Source: Ensifer adhaerens
Lineage (GTDB): Bacteria; Pseudomonadota; Alphaproteobacteria; Rhizobiales; Rhizobiaceae
NCBI RefSeq assembly: GCF_002940685.1
Contig: NZ_PNFP01000008.1
Span: 248,001 to 312,000, forward strand
Length of the DNA: 64,000 bases
Reading direction: 5' to 3'
In this document: positions 1-8,852 of the stretch, one piece after another
Layout: every line of letters begins with the position of its first letter
How positions within the stretch are numbered: position 1 is the first letter of the stretch
Position numbers and translations under genes: made by a program
Notes under the pieces: generated by a model
Databases searched by the model: none
Told to the model about the DNA's origin: nothing
The model's input: only the letters and a program-made list of their open reading frames with translations

Positions 1-670
1 CCAGGGCATTCGAGACAGCGGTCACCGGCAGATCGACGTTTGCTGCGGTGCCGCCCTCCATCAATGGCCAGGGCTCCAGCTTTCCCGTCGAGGGAAAGCG
101 ATGGTGCAGGCAATGATGCTGTTTGAGATCGCGCGGCGCGGTCGGCGTGCCATGTCTCTCGAAATAGGCGGGCGAGGCGACGAGATAGGGGTGAAAGGTG
201 CCGATCTGGCGCGTCATCAGACGGGAATCGCCGAGATCGCCGCTGCGGATCACGGCATCGAAACCTTCCTCGATGACGTCGACCATGCGGTCGGAGAAAT
301 CGAGATCGATCTCGACCTCCGGATAGGCGCGCATGAAGGCCGTCAGCGTCGGCATCAACAGCATGCCGGCCATCGGCAGGCTGACGCGCAGCTTGCCGCG
401 CGGCGCTTCCTGGCTCTGCAGCAACTCTGCCTCGGCCGCTTCGACCTCGCAGAAGATCCGTCGGCAGCGTTCGAGAAACAGTGTGCCTTCCGGCGTCAGC
501 GTGACGCTGCGCGTGCTGCGATGAAAGAGGCGAACGCTCAAGCGCTCCTCCAGGCGGGCGATCGCCTTGCCGACGGCGGAAGGGGAGACGCCGAGCTGGG
601 TCGCGGCCTCGGTAAAACCGCGCGCCTCCGCGGCCTGCACGAAAGCGTTGAGTGCGCCAAGGCTGTCCAT
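1..670 (-). CDS. LysR-family transcriptional regulator (C-terminus cut by window edge)
   Basis: The reading frame starts at the ATG complementary to 668-670 and runs off the left edge. The visible 223 residues hold an N-terminal winged helix-turn-helix (start MDSLGALNAFVQAAE, then SPSAVGKAIARLEERL) and most of a LysR substrate-binding domain (GKLRVSLP, then AYPEVEIDLDFSDR and LVASPAYFERHGTP). This is the CrgA/PecT-like branch. It diverges from the small monooxygenase gene starting at 830, so it probably controls that gene and the MFS exporter behind it. The effector is unknown and the last quarter of the protein is missing. Confidence 0.9.
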   Translation of the reverse strand, partial: MDSLGALNAFVQAAEARGFTEAATQLGVSPSAVGKAIARLEERLSVRLFHRSTRSVTLTPEGTLFLERCRRIFCEVEAAEAELLQSQEAPRGKLRVSLPMAGMLLMPTLTAFMRAYPEVEIDLDFSDRMVDVIEEGFDAVIRSGDLGDSRLMTRQIGTFHPYLVASPAYFERHGTPTAPRDLKQHHCLHHRFPSTGKLEPWPLMEGGTAANVDLPVTAVSNAL

Positions 671-829
671 TCGTCCTCCTCGCCCGTCGTCCGGGATTAC
701 GGATATTTTTGTCCGATATCTTTGGAGCTGTAGCGCATTTTTCCGCGATTGGAAGCTCGTCATAGTCCGCCTGCACCGACACCGCGCTTGTGAAGCGCGT
801 CAACACTGTCGGCGAAAATAGGAGAAAGC
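671..829. promoter_or_regulatory. divergent promoter region with possible LysR box
   Basis: This 159-bp gap separates the divergent LysR and monooxygenase genes. It holds the short inverted repeat GATAT (702-706) / ATATC (716-720) with a 9-bp spacer, in the AT-rich part of the gap. That is the usual layout of a LysR operator. The assignment rests on position and symmetry only. Confidence 0.4.
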
Positions 830-1195
830 ATGCAGCAGGCACTTATGGCCGGTTTCCGCCGGGATCCGGAACCCACCGTCTTCATCGTCAATGTGATCCA
901 CGCCCACGAGGGCAAGCAGGAAGAGGCGTTTCGCCTGATCCAGGACGTGGTCAACTATGTGGCCGAGCGCAAGGAGGGCTTCCTCTGGAGCAACCTCTCC
1001 AAGAGCACCGACGGCAAAACGGTCGTCAACATCGAAGCAATAGCGGGCGAAGGAAACGTCGAGGAGTTCTTCGGCGATCCAGTGTTTCTTGAAAAGTTCC
1101 GGGCGCTTGATTCCGTTTCGACCTTTGAGTTCCACACCTATCGCGTCGACGATCTGATCCTGCCCAAGCGCACTGCACCTGCAGCATCGGCATAG
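830..1195 (+). CDS. ABM-domain protein, putative quinol monooxygenase
   Basis: 121 residues. The core (residues 15-85) has the pattern of the dimeric alpha-beta barrel antibiotic biosynthesis monooxygenase fold: a first strand TVFIVNVIHA, a helix around EEAFRLIQDVVNYV, then a strand with FLWSNLSKS and the closing FEFHTYRV strand. Such proteins oxidise small aromatics or quinols without a cofactor, or act as stress proteins; the substrate here cannot be read. It is followed 105 bp later by an MFS exporter on the same strand and preceded by a divergent LysR gene, which suggests a small inducible detoxification unit. Confidence 0.7.
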   Translation: MQQALMAGFRRDPEPTVFIVNVIHAHEGKQEEAFRLIQDVVNYVAERKEGFLWSNLSKSTDGKTVVNIEAIAGEGNVEEFFGDPVFLEKFRALDSVSTFEFHTYRVDDLILPKRTAPAASA

Positions 1196-1300
1196 GAGAC
1201 TACGCCGCCCGCATGCGCCGGCGGCGTACGCCCTCACCAGCCCTCAATCCGCCAACGCCAGACGGGCGCGCTCAGCGTGCCGTCCCGAAAGACCGATTCC

Positions 1301-2521
1301 ATGCAATCCATCGACTATGTGCCTCCGGCCTCACCGGAGGCTGCAGCGACGTCCGCCGCCGCGCCCGCGGCCCGGCTGCCGCTTTCGGCCCTGCTTGCGC
1401 TCGCGACCGCCGGTTTCATCACCATCCTGACGGAGGCGCTGCCGGCAGGGCTGCTGCCGCAGATCAGCGCCGATCTCGGCATCTCGCCATCGCTGGCGGG
1501 ACAGATGGTGACGATCTATGCGATCGGTTCGCTTGTCGCCGCCATCCCGCTCGTGGCGCTGACGCGCAGCTGGCGCCGGCGGCCGCTGCTGATCGCGGCA
1601 ATCTGCGGCTTTGCCGTGGTCAACACGGTTACCGCGTTGTCAAGCGACTACACTTTGACGATGGCGGCGCGCTTCCTTGCCGGTGTCTTTGCCGGCCTGC
1701 TCTGGGCGCTTGCGGCCGGCTATGCCGGCCGCCTGGTGGCGCCTGAGCTGCAGGGACGGGCGATCGCCATTGCCATGCTCGGCGCGCCGGTGGCGCTGTC
1801 GATCGGCATTCCCACTGGCACGATGCTTGGCGCAATGGCCGGCTGGCGCATGGCCTTCGGTCTCCTCAGCGTCATGACCGTGCTGCTCGTCGGCTGGATC
1901 CTGCTGGCGCTGCCCGATTTCCCGGGGCAGCGCAGCGCACGGCGGCTGCCCCTTTTGTCGGTGTTCCGCCTGCCCGGAATCCGCCCGGTGCTGGTCGTGA
2001 TGTTTTCCGTCGTTCTCTCCCACAACATCCTCTACACCTACATCGTGCCGTACCTGAAGCCGTCCGGCCTGGACGCCAAAGCCGACCGGGTGCTGCTCCT
2101 ATTCGGTGTCGCCTCGTTGGTGGTCATTCCGATCATCGGGGCGCTGGTCGACCGGCACCTGCGGCTGCTGGTGCTTTCGACGACGGCGCTGTTTGCAACC
2201 GCATCGCTGCTGCTTGCGGTCTTCAGCGGGCAGCCGGCGGCGGTCTATCTCGGCGTCGCTGGCTGGGGGCTGGCTTTCGGTGGAGCACCGACATTGTTTC
2301 AGACCGCTTCTGCAAAGGCTGCGGGCGCGGAGGCCGATGCGGCGCAGTCGATGATCGTCACCGCCTGGAATGCCGCGATGGCGGGCGGCGGATTGGCCGG
2401 CGGGCTCTTGCTGGACAGCGCCGGCGCGGCCGTTCTTCCCGTCGTTCTCCTGGCGATCCTGGTTCCGGCGCTGATCGTGGCATGGCTCGGACGGCAGGGC
2501 TTTCCGCGTTCGCCTCGGTGA
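1301..2521 (+). CDS. MFS transporter, sugar/purine-efflux-like (AraJ/YdhP type)
   Basis: 406 residues from the ATG at 1301, which I prefer over the in-frame GTG at 1277 because the protein then begins MQSIDYVPP just before the first membrane segment. About twelve hydrophobic segments are visible. The first reads LSALLALATAGFITILTEALPAG-like, and the second pair is joined by the loop LTRSWRRRP, the usual MFS cytoplasmic loop between helices 2 and 3. The pattern fits drug:H+ antiporters of the DHA1 group that export sugars, purines or drugs. The upstream monooxygenase-like gene suggests export of an aromatic or toxic compound. Substrate unknown. Confidence 0.8.
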   Translation: MQSIDYVPPASPEAAATSAAAPAARLPLSALLALATAGFITILTEALPAGLLPQISADLGISPSLAGQMVTIYAIGSLVAAIPLVALTRSWRRRPLLIAAICGFAVVNTVTALSSDYTLTMAARFLAGVFAGLLWALAAGYAGRLVAPELQGRAIAIAMLGAPVALSIGIPTGTMLGAMAGWRMAFGLLSVMTVLLVGWILLALPDFPGQRSARRLPLLSVFRLPGIRPVLVVMFSVVLSHNILYTYIVPYLKPSGLDAKADRVLLLFGVASLVVIPIIGALVDRHLRLLVLSTTALFATASLLLAVFSGQPAAVYLGVAGWGLAFGGAPTLFQTASAKAAGAEADAAQSMIVTAWNAAMAGGGLAGGLLLDSAGAAVLPVVLLAILVPALIVAWLGRQGFPRSPR

Positions 2522-2538
2522 TCTGACGTCAGGCAACG

Positions 2539-2569
2539 AAAAAAAACCGGGGCCGTTGCCGACCCCGGT
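2539..2569 (-). terminator. Rho-independent terminator of the glycerol operon (second)
   Basis: Read on the minus strand, the stem ACCGGGG / CCCCGGT (2546-2552 with 2563-2569) is followed by eight U (complement of 2539-2546). It lies just beyond another hairpin at 2592-2610, so the glp transcript ends in two tandem terminators. Confidence 0.85.
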
Positions 2570-2587
2570 GCCGCATCTCCTGAAAGA

Positions 2588-2610
2588 GAAAGGCCGCCCG
2601 TTGGGCGGCC
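2588..2610 (-). terminator. Rho-independent terminator of the glycerol operon (first)
   Basis: Eight-bp perfect stem GGCCGCCC / GGGCGGCC (2592-2599 with 2603-2610), three-base loop, then a pyrimidine-rich tail TTTCTCTTTC on the minus strand. It begins 6 bp after the stop codon of the glycerol-binding protein gene. Confidence 0.8.
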
Positions 2611-2616
2611 TCCTTG

Positions 2617-4338
2617 TTACTTCTGCCAGCTCTTGACCAGATCGTCGTAGTTGACGGTCTGCGGCTTTTCCTTCTCGTTCTCGATCTTCAGCTGCGGAGC
2701 GAGGTTGCCCTTGGAAACGGCGTCCTTGTTCCAGAACTCGAGATCGTGCTCTTCGGCGAGCTTCGGACCGATGTCGCCCTGGACGCCCGAACGTTCGAGA
2801 CGGGAGAGAACCTTCTCCTGTTCGGCGCACAGCGAGTCCATGGCTTCCTGCGCGGTCTTCGCACCCGAGGATGCGTCGCCGATCGCCTGCCACCACAGCT
2901 GAGCCAGCTTCGGATAGTCAGGAACGTTCGTGCCGGTCGGCGACCACTGCAGGCGGGCCGGCGAACGGTAGAACTCGATCAGACCGCCGAGCTTCGGAGC
3001 GCGGTCCGTGAAGCTCTTGTGGTCGAGCGTCGACTGGCGGATGAAGGTGAGGCCGACATGGCTCTTCTTCACGTCGACGGTCTTCGAGGTGACGAACTGC
3101 GCATAGAGCCAGGCGGCCTTGGCGCGATCATCCGGGGTCGACTTCAAAAGCGTCCAGGAACCGGCGTCCTGGTAACCGAGCTTCATGCCGTCCTTCCAGT
3201 AGACGCCGTGCGGGCTCGGAGCGAAACGCCACTTCGGCGTGCCGTCCTCGTTGACAACAGGAAGGCCGGGCTTGACGAAGTCGGCGGTGAACGCCGTGTA
3301 GGTGAACATCTGTTGGGCGATTTCACCCTGCGACGGAACCGGGCCGGATTCCGAGAAGGTCATGCCCTGGGCAGCAGCCGGTGCATAGGCCTTCATCCAG
3401 TCGAGGTACTTCTGGATGGAGTAGACGGCAGCCGGGCCGTTGGTGTCGCCGCCACGGGCAACGCAGGAGCCGACCGGACGCGAATTCTCGTCGACCTTGA
3501 TGCCCCACTCGTCGACCGGCTTGCCGTTCGGGATGCCCTTGTCGCCGTTGCCGGCCATCGACAGCCAGGCGTCGGTGAAGCGCCAGCCGAGCGACGGGTC
3601 CTTCTTGCCGTAGTCCATGTGGCCATAGACTTTCTTGCCGTCGACTTCGCGGCCGGTGAAGAACTCGGCGATGTCTTCGTAGGCCGACCAGTTGACCGGA
3701 ACGCCGAGGTCGTAGCCGTACTTCGCCTTGAAGTCCGCCTTATTCTTCTCGTCGTTGAACCAGTCGTAGCGGAACCAGTAGAGGTTCGCGAACTGCTGGT
3801 CGGGCAGCTGGTAGAGCTTGCCATCCGGAGCCGTCGTAAAGGACTTGCCGATGAAGTCGTCGATGTCGAGGTTCGGGTTGGTGACGTCCTTGCCTTCATT
3901 GGCCATGAAGTCGGTCAGGCTGCGGGCCTGCTGGTAGCGCCAATGGGTACCGATCAGGTCGCTATCGTTGATGTAGGCGTCGTAGACGTTTTCGCCCGAC
4001 TGCATCTGCGTCTGCAGCTTTTCGACGACGTCGCCTTCGCCGATCAGGTCGTGGGTGATCTTGATGCCGGTGATGTCGGAGAAGGCCTTGGCGAGGGTCT
4101 TCGATTCGTATTCGTGGGTGGTGATCGTTTCGGAAACGACCTTGATTTCCATGCCGGCAAAGGGCTTGGCCGCATCGACGAACCACTGCATTTCGGCTTC
4201 CTGGGCCGCGCGGTCGAGCGCGGACATGTCGCCGATCTCGCTGTCGAGGAACTTCTTAGCCTCGTCCATGCCGGCAAAAGCGGTGCCGGTGAAAGCCAGC
4301 AGCATAGCCGCTGTCGTAGTCAAAAGATGCCGTCGCAT
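2617..4338 (-). CDS. glpV: glycerol ABC transporter, periplasmic substrate-binding protein
   Basis: 573 residues. It starts with a signal peptide (MRRHLLTTTAAMLLAFTGTAFA, cleavage near residue 22) and continues as a type-1 extracellular solute-binding protein. Length and sequence style match the large binding proteins of the rhizobial glycerol importer GlpSTPQUV rather than short maltose-binding types. It delivers glycerol to the GlpP/GlpQ permease. It is the last gene of a co-directional glp locus, 82 bp downstream of glpU and separated from it by a strong stem-loop, a layout often seen where the binding protein is made in excess. Two terminators follow. Confidence 0.92.
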   Translation of the reverse strand: MRRHLLTTTAAMLLAFTGTAFAGMDEAKKFLDSEIGDMSALDRAAQEAEMQWFVDAAKPFAGMEIKVVSETITTHEYESKTLAKAFSDITGIKITHDLIGEGDVVEKLQTQMQSGENVYDAYINDSDLIGTHWRYQQARSLTDFMANEGKDVTNPNLDIDDFIGKSFTTAPDGKLYQLPDQQFANLYWFRYDWFNDEKNKADFKAKYGYDLGVPVNWSAYEDIAEFFTGREVDGKKVYGHMDYGKKDPSLGWRFTDAWLSMAGNGDKGIPNGKPVDEWGIKVDENSRPVGSCVARGGDTNGPAAVYSIQKYLDWMKAYAPAAAQGMTFSESGPVPSQGEIAQQMFTYTAFTADFVKPGLPVVNEDGTPKWRFAPSPHGVYWKDGMKLGYQDAGSWTLLKSTPDDRAKAAWLYAQFVTSKTVDVKKSHVGLTFIRQSTLDHKSFTDRAPKLGGLIEFYRSPARLQWSPTGTNVPDYPKLAQLWWQAIGDASSGAKTAQEAMDSLCAEQEKVLSRLERSGVQGDIGPKLAEEHDLEFWNKDAVSKGNLAPQLKIENEKEKPQTVNYDDLVKSWQK

Positions 4339-4380
4339 AATTCCCTCCCTTAGGTTTGCGAATGCGGTTCTTTGGCTTTC

Positions 4381-4407
4381 GAGGGGCCGCTAGGTTAGCG
4401 GCCCCTC
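4381..4407 (-). repeat. intercistronic stem-loop between glpU and glpV
   Basis: A perfect 11-bp stem, GAGGGGCCGCT (4381-4391) with AGCGGCCCCTC (4397-4407), and a five-base loop. It lies between the glpU stop and the glpV start. There is no T-run after it on the minus strand, so it is more likely an mRNA-stabilising or processing hairpin than a terminator. By analogy with other binding-protein operons it may raise the level of glpV message relative to the membrane genes. Confidence 0.7.
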
Positions 4408-4420
4408 AATTCGGTTCGCC

Positions 4421-4846
4421 TCAGACGTAGCGGAAGACGCCGACGGCATAGACCAGGGAGAGCGCGAGCGCCCACCACAGGTTCTGCCCGCCGACGAAGC
4501 CGAGCCACGCGAGGTGAATGAAGGCGCTACCGAGCAGCGACACGAAGAGGCGATCGCCGCGTGTCGTCTCGAAGCGCAGGATGCCGACGCGCGGGTTGCC
4601 ACCGGGCGAGGCATATTCCCAGACTGCCATCATCGACAGCAGCGCGAAGATGGTGAGGAAGAACATGGCCGACGGAAACGACCAGGCCATCCAGCCGCCG
4701 GGGATGAGCGGCGCGAACCAGTCGCGCGCGCCGTCCTTGATCGGCAGCCTGCTGATGAGAAGACCAGCAATGGCGGCGTAGACGACGAGAACGGCGGCAA
4801 AGGGCAGCTGCCAGCGGGCCTTGCGAATGGGTTGAGCGGTCATCAT
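4421..4846 (-). CDS. glpU: DUF2160 small membrane protein of the glycerol transporter
   Basis: 141 residues with four likely membrane segments: residues 12-31 (LPFAAVLVVYAAIAGLLIS), about 49-74 (GWMAWSFPSAMFFLTIFALL and on), about 100-115 (FVSLLGSAFIHLAWLGFV) and 121-139. This is the DUF2160 protein that sits between the permease and binding-protein genes of the rhizobial glycerol importer. Its start codon overlaps the stop of glpQ by 4 bp (4843-4846), so the two are translationally coupled. Its biochemical role is not known; an accessory subunit of the permease is the obvious guess. Confidence 0.88.
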   Translation of the reverse strand: MMTAQPIRKARWQLPFAAVLVVYAAIAGLLISRLPIKDGARDWFAPLIPGGWMAWSFPSAMFFLTIFALLSMMAVWEYASPGGNPRVGILRFETTRGDRLFVSLLGSAFIHLAWLGFVGGQNLWWALALSLVYAVGVFRYV

Positions 4847-5661
4847 ACCCTCCCCAGGGCAAAGCCCTTGGCGATGTAGTTGCGAACGAAATAGATCACC
4901 AGCGCGCCCGGGATGATGGTGAGCACGCCGGCAGCGGCGAGCACGCCCCAGTCGAGGCCGGAGGCGGAAACCGTGCGGGTCATGGTGGCGGCGATCGGCT
5001 TGGCATCCGTGGTCGTCAGCGTGCGGGCAAGCAGCAGTTCGACCCAGGAGAACATGAAGCAGAAGAAGGCAGCGACACCGATGCCGGATGCGATCAGCGG
5101 CATGAAGATCTTCACGAAGAAGTGCGGGAACGAGTAGCCGTCGATATAGGCGGTCTCGTCGATCTCCTTCGGTACGCCCGACATGAAGCCTTCCAGGATC
5201 CAGACGGCGAGCGGCACGTTGAACAGGCAGTGGGCCAGCGCGACTGCGATGTGCGTGTCGATCAGGCCGAAGGCCGAATAGAGCTGGAAGAAGGGCAGCG
5301 CGAAAACGGCGGGCGGCGCCATGCGGTTGGTCAAGAGCCAGAAGAACAGGTGCTTGTCGCCGAGGAAGCGGTAGCGCGAGAAGGCATAGGCCGCCGGCAA
5401 GGCTGCCGCAACCGAGATCACCGTGTTCATGACGACGTAGATGATCGAGTTGATGTAGCCGTTATACCAGGAGGGATCGGTGAAGATCACCTCGTAGTTC
5501 CTGAGCGTCGGATTGACAGGCCAGAGCGAGAAGGTGCTCAGGATCTCGCTCGTTTCCTTGAAGCTCATGTTGACGAGCCAGTAGATCGGCAGGAGCAGGA
5601 AGACGATGTAGATCGTCGGCACCAGCCAGGAGAGGCGTTCGGTAAGCGGTTTGGTCTGCAT
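4843..5661 (-). CDS. glpQ: glycerol ABC transporter permease
   Basis: 272 residues and six predicted membrane helices, typical of the MalG-like branch of binding-protein-dependent permeases. The EAA-type cytoplasmic loop is visible around residues 165-190 (KEIDETAYIDGYS and following FPHFFVKIFMPLI), with the conserved EIDETAYIDG block that contacts the ATPase. It pairs with GlpP encoded immediately upstream (23 bp gap). It overlaps glpU downstream. Confidence 0.92.
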   Translation of the reverse strand: MQTKPLTERLSWLVPTIYIVFLLLPIYWLVNMSFKETSEILSTFSLWPVNPTLRNYEVIFTDPSWYNGYINSIIYVVMNTVISVAAALPAAYAFSRYRFLGDKHLFFWLLTNRMAPPAVFALPFFQLYSAFGLIDTHIAVALAHCLFNVPLAVWILEGFMSGVPKEIDETAYIDGYSFPHFFVKIFMPLIASGIGVAAFFCFMFSWVELLLARTLTTTDAKPIAATMTRTVSASGLDWGVLAAAGVLTIIPGALVIYFVRNYIAKGFALGRV

Positions 5662-5683
5662 TTTGTTTCTCCTCCCGCCTGTA

Positions 5684-6550
5684 TCAGCCCTGCGCGTCGC
5701 TCGTGGTCATCACGGTGTAGAAGATCCACGAGAGCAGCAGGATGATGAGGAAGTAGATGATCGATAGCGCTGCCGCCGGACCGAGGTCGAACTGGCCGAT
5801 GGCCGTCTTGACGAGGTCGATGGACAGGAAGGTGGTCGAGTTGCCGGGGCCGCCGCCGGTGACGACGAAGGGCTCGGTGTAGATCATGAAACTGTCCATG
5901 AAGCGCAGCAGGAAGGCGATGAGCAGCACGCGCTTCATCTTCGGCAGCTGGATGTAGCGGAACACCGACCAGCGCGAGGCGCCGTCGATCTTGGCCGCCT
6001 GGTAATAGGCGTCCGGGATCGAGACGAGACCGGCATAGCACAGAAGCACCACGAGGCTCGTCCAGTGCCAGACGTCCATGACGATCAGCGTCACCCAGGC
6101 GGCGACCGGGTTCTGCACGTAGTTGTAGTTGATGCCGATCGCTTCGAGCGTGCGACCGAGCAGCCCGATGTCGACGCGGCCGAAGACCTGCCAGATGGTG
6201 CCGACGACGTTCCACGGGATCAAGAGCGGCAGCGCCATCAGGACGAGGCAGACCGGCACGCCGAGACCCTTCTTCGGCATGTTGAGTGCGATGATGATGC
6301 CGAGCGGGATCTCGATCGCAAGAATGATCGCCGAGAAGATCAGGTTGCGGGTGAGCGCGTCCCAGAAACGGTCGGAGGTCAGAACCTGCACATACCAGTC
6401 GGTGCCGGCCCAGAAGAACTCGTTGTTGCCGAAGGTGTCCTGGACCGAATAGTTGACGACGGTCATCAGCGGGATGACGGCCGAGAAGGCGACCAGCACG
6501 AGCACCGGCAGCACCATGAACCAGGCCTTGTTGTTCCAGGTTTTCTCCAT
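5684..6550 (-). CDS. glpP: glycerol ABC transporter permease
   Basis: 288 residues, six membrane helices, MalF/UgpA-like permease. Residues 1-30 hold the first helix (AWFMVLPVLVLVAFSAVIPL), and the EAA loop is recognisable in IPDAYYQAAKIDGASRW followed by FRYIQLP. It forms the membrane channel with GlpQ. It starts 2 bp after the stop of glpT, consistent with one polycistronic message. Confidence 0.92.
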   Translation of the reverse strand: MEKTWNNKAWFMVLPVLVLVAFSAVIPLMTVVNYSVQDTFGNNEFFWAGTDWYVQVLTSDRFWDALTRNLIFSAIILAIEIPLGIIIALNMPKKGLGVPVCLVLMALPLLIPWNVVGTIWQVFGRVDIGLLGRTLEAIGINYNYVQNPVAAWVTLIVMDVWHWTSLVVLLCYAGLVSIPDAYYQAAKIDGASRWSVFRYIQLPKMKRVLLIAFLLRFMDSFMIYTEPFVVTGGGPGNSTTFLSIDLVKTAIGQFDLGPAAALSIIYFLIILLLSWIFYTVMTTSDAQG

Positions 6551-6552
6551 GG

Positions 6553-7623
<1,071 letters not shown>

Positions 7624-7644
7624 GTTTTCCTCCCAGCGCCTCCT

Positions 7645-8715
7645 TCAGGCCGTGCTGCCGATGGCGCGTCCGTCCGGCCCGAAGGCCATGAGATGGCGGG
7701 TATCGACGAAGACCTCGAGGGTCGCGTCGGGTTCGATGTCGTGAATGCCCGGCGCCAGCATGACCCAGCGCGCATTGGCAAAACCGACGTGAATGAAGCT
7801 CTCCGAGCCGGCGATTTCGGAGATCGCCGTCTTCACCGTCAGCGCATCGCCACCGCCCTGCGGGCGGTCAAACGACAGGTGATGCGGCTGGAAGGCGACA
7901 GTGCAGGGACCGTCGGCGATGCCAGCCAGATGTGCCGGGACGGTGAGCACCGGCTTGCCGTCGAGCGTGAAGGCCGAGCTTGATTTGACCAGCTCGATGC
8001 AGTTCAGCGGCGGATCGGCGAAAGTACGCGCCGTGATCAGGTCGACCGGACGGCGATAGACGTCGATCGTCTTGTCGAACTGGGTGATGCGGCCCTGGCT
8101 GAGCGCTGCCGTATTGCCGCCGAGCAGCAATGCCTCAGAAGGCTCCGTCGTCGCATAGACGAAGATGGCGCCGGAGGCAGCGAAGATCTTCGGCAGTTCC
8201 TCGCGCAGTTCTTCGCGCAGCTTGTAGTCGAGGTTGGCGAGCGGTTCGTCGAGCAGCACGAGGTCGGCATTCTTGACGATGGCGCGGGCAAGCGCCGTGC
8301 GCTGCTGCTGGCCGCCGGAGAGATTGAGCGGCGTGCGGTCGAGGTAGGGCGTCAGCTTCAGCAGATCGGCCGCCTTGCGCACTTCGCGGTCGATGGTGGC
8401 GGTGTCGGCGCCGCTGATGCGCATCGGCGAAGCGATGTTCTGATAGACGGTCATTGCCGGATAGTTGATGAACTGCTGGTAGACCATGGCGACCGAGCGC
8501 TTCTGCACCGGCTGGCCGGTAACGTCGGCGCCGTCGAACAGAAGCGAGCCGGAGGCGGGCTTGTCGAGACCGGCCATCAGCCGCATCAGCGACGTCTTGC
8601 CGGAAAGGGTCGGGCCGAGCAGAACGTTCAGCGACCCCCTCTCCAGCACCAGGTCGGTCGGGTAGATATGCGTCTCCCCGCCCACGACCTTGGATATCTT
8701 CTTCATTTCAAGCAT
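7645..8715 (-). CDS. glpS: glycerol ABC transporter ATP-binding protein (lacks switch histidine)
   Basis: 356 residues from the ATG complementary to 8713-8715, which has GGAG six bases upstream; an in-frame GTG lies 12 bp further up. Walker A GPTLSGKTS (residues 34-42), canonical signature LSGGQ (132-136), Walker B LVLLDEP (152-158). The H-loop position reads VYATTEPSEA, so threonine (T190) replaces the switch histidine. A TOBE domain fills the C-terminus. It is the first gene of the transporter block, about 140 bp from glpD, and works as a heterodimer with GlpT. Confidence 0.9.
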   Translation of the reverse strand: MLEMKKISKVVGGETHIYPTDLVLERGSLNVLLGPTLSGKTSLMRLMAGLDKPASGSLLFDGADVTGQPVQKRSVAMVYQQFINYPAMTVYQNIASPMRISGADTATIDREVRKAADLLKLTPYLDRTPLNLSGGQQQRTALARAIVKNADLVLLDEPLANLDYKLREELREELPKIFAASGAIFVYATTEPSEALLLGGNTAALSQGRITQFDKTIDVYRRPVDLITARTFADPPLNCIELVKSSSAFTLDGKPVLTVPAHLAGIADGPCTVAFQPHHLSFDRPQGGGDALTVKTAISEIAGSESFIHVGFANARWVMLAPGIHDIEPDATLEVFVDTRHLMAFGPDGRAIGSTA

Positions 8716-8734
8716 TGAATTCTCCACCCAACCC

Positions 8735-8840
8735 TAAGGCAGTCCCGAGCGTTTTCACCCCATCGCGGAAACGCTCTCTTGTCGTCTTTCGCATTTCCGG
8801 GCGCAGACCGGCTGCGCGGTTCGGTCGGAAATACGCATGA
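8735..8840. repeat. degenerate rhizobial intergenic palindromic element (RIME-like)
   Basis: The gap between glpD and glpS carries two nested inverted repeats: GAGCGTTT / AAACGCTC around 8737-8775, and ATTTCCG / CGGAAAT (near 8793-8832) enclosing GCGCA / TGCGC. The arrangement (an arm ending GGAAATGCG, an inner TGCGC palindrome, a second arm) resembles intergenic elements I recall from Sinorhizobium and Rhizobium genomes. It would form hairpins in the glp message. Confidence 0.55.
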
Positions 8841-8852
8841 ATGCGAGCAACC

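Noticed and set aside
2614-4353. Open plus-strand frame of 579 codons opposite glpV
   Set aside because: Exact shadow of the glpV frame in a GC-rich genome; no ribosome site or recognisable domain.
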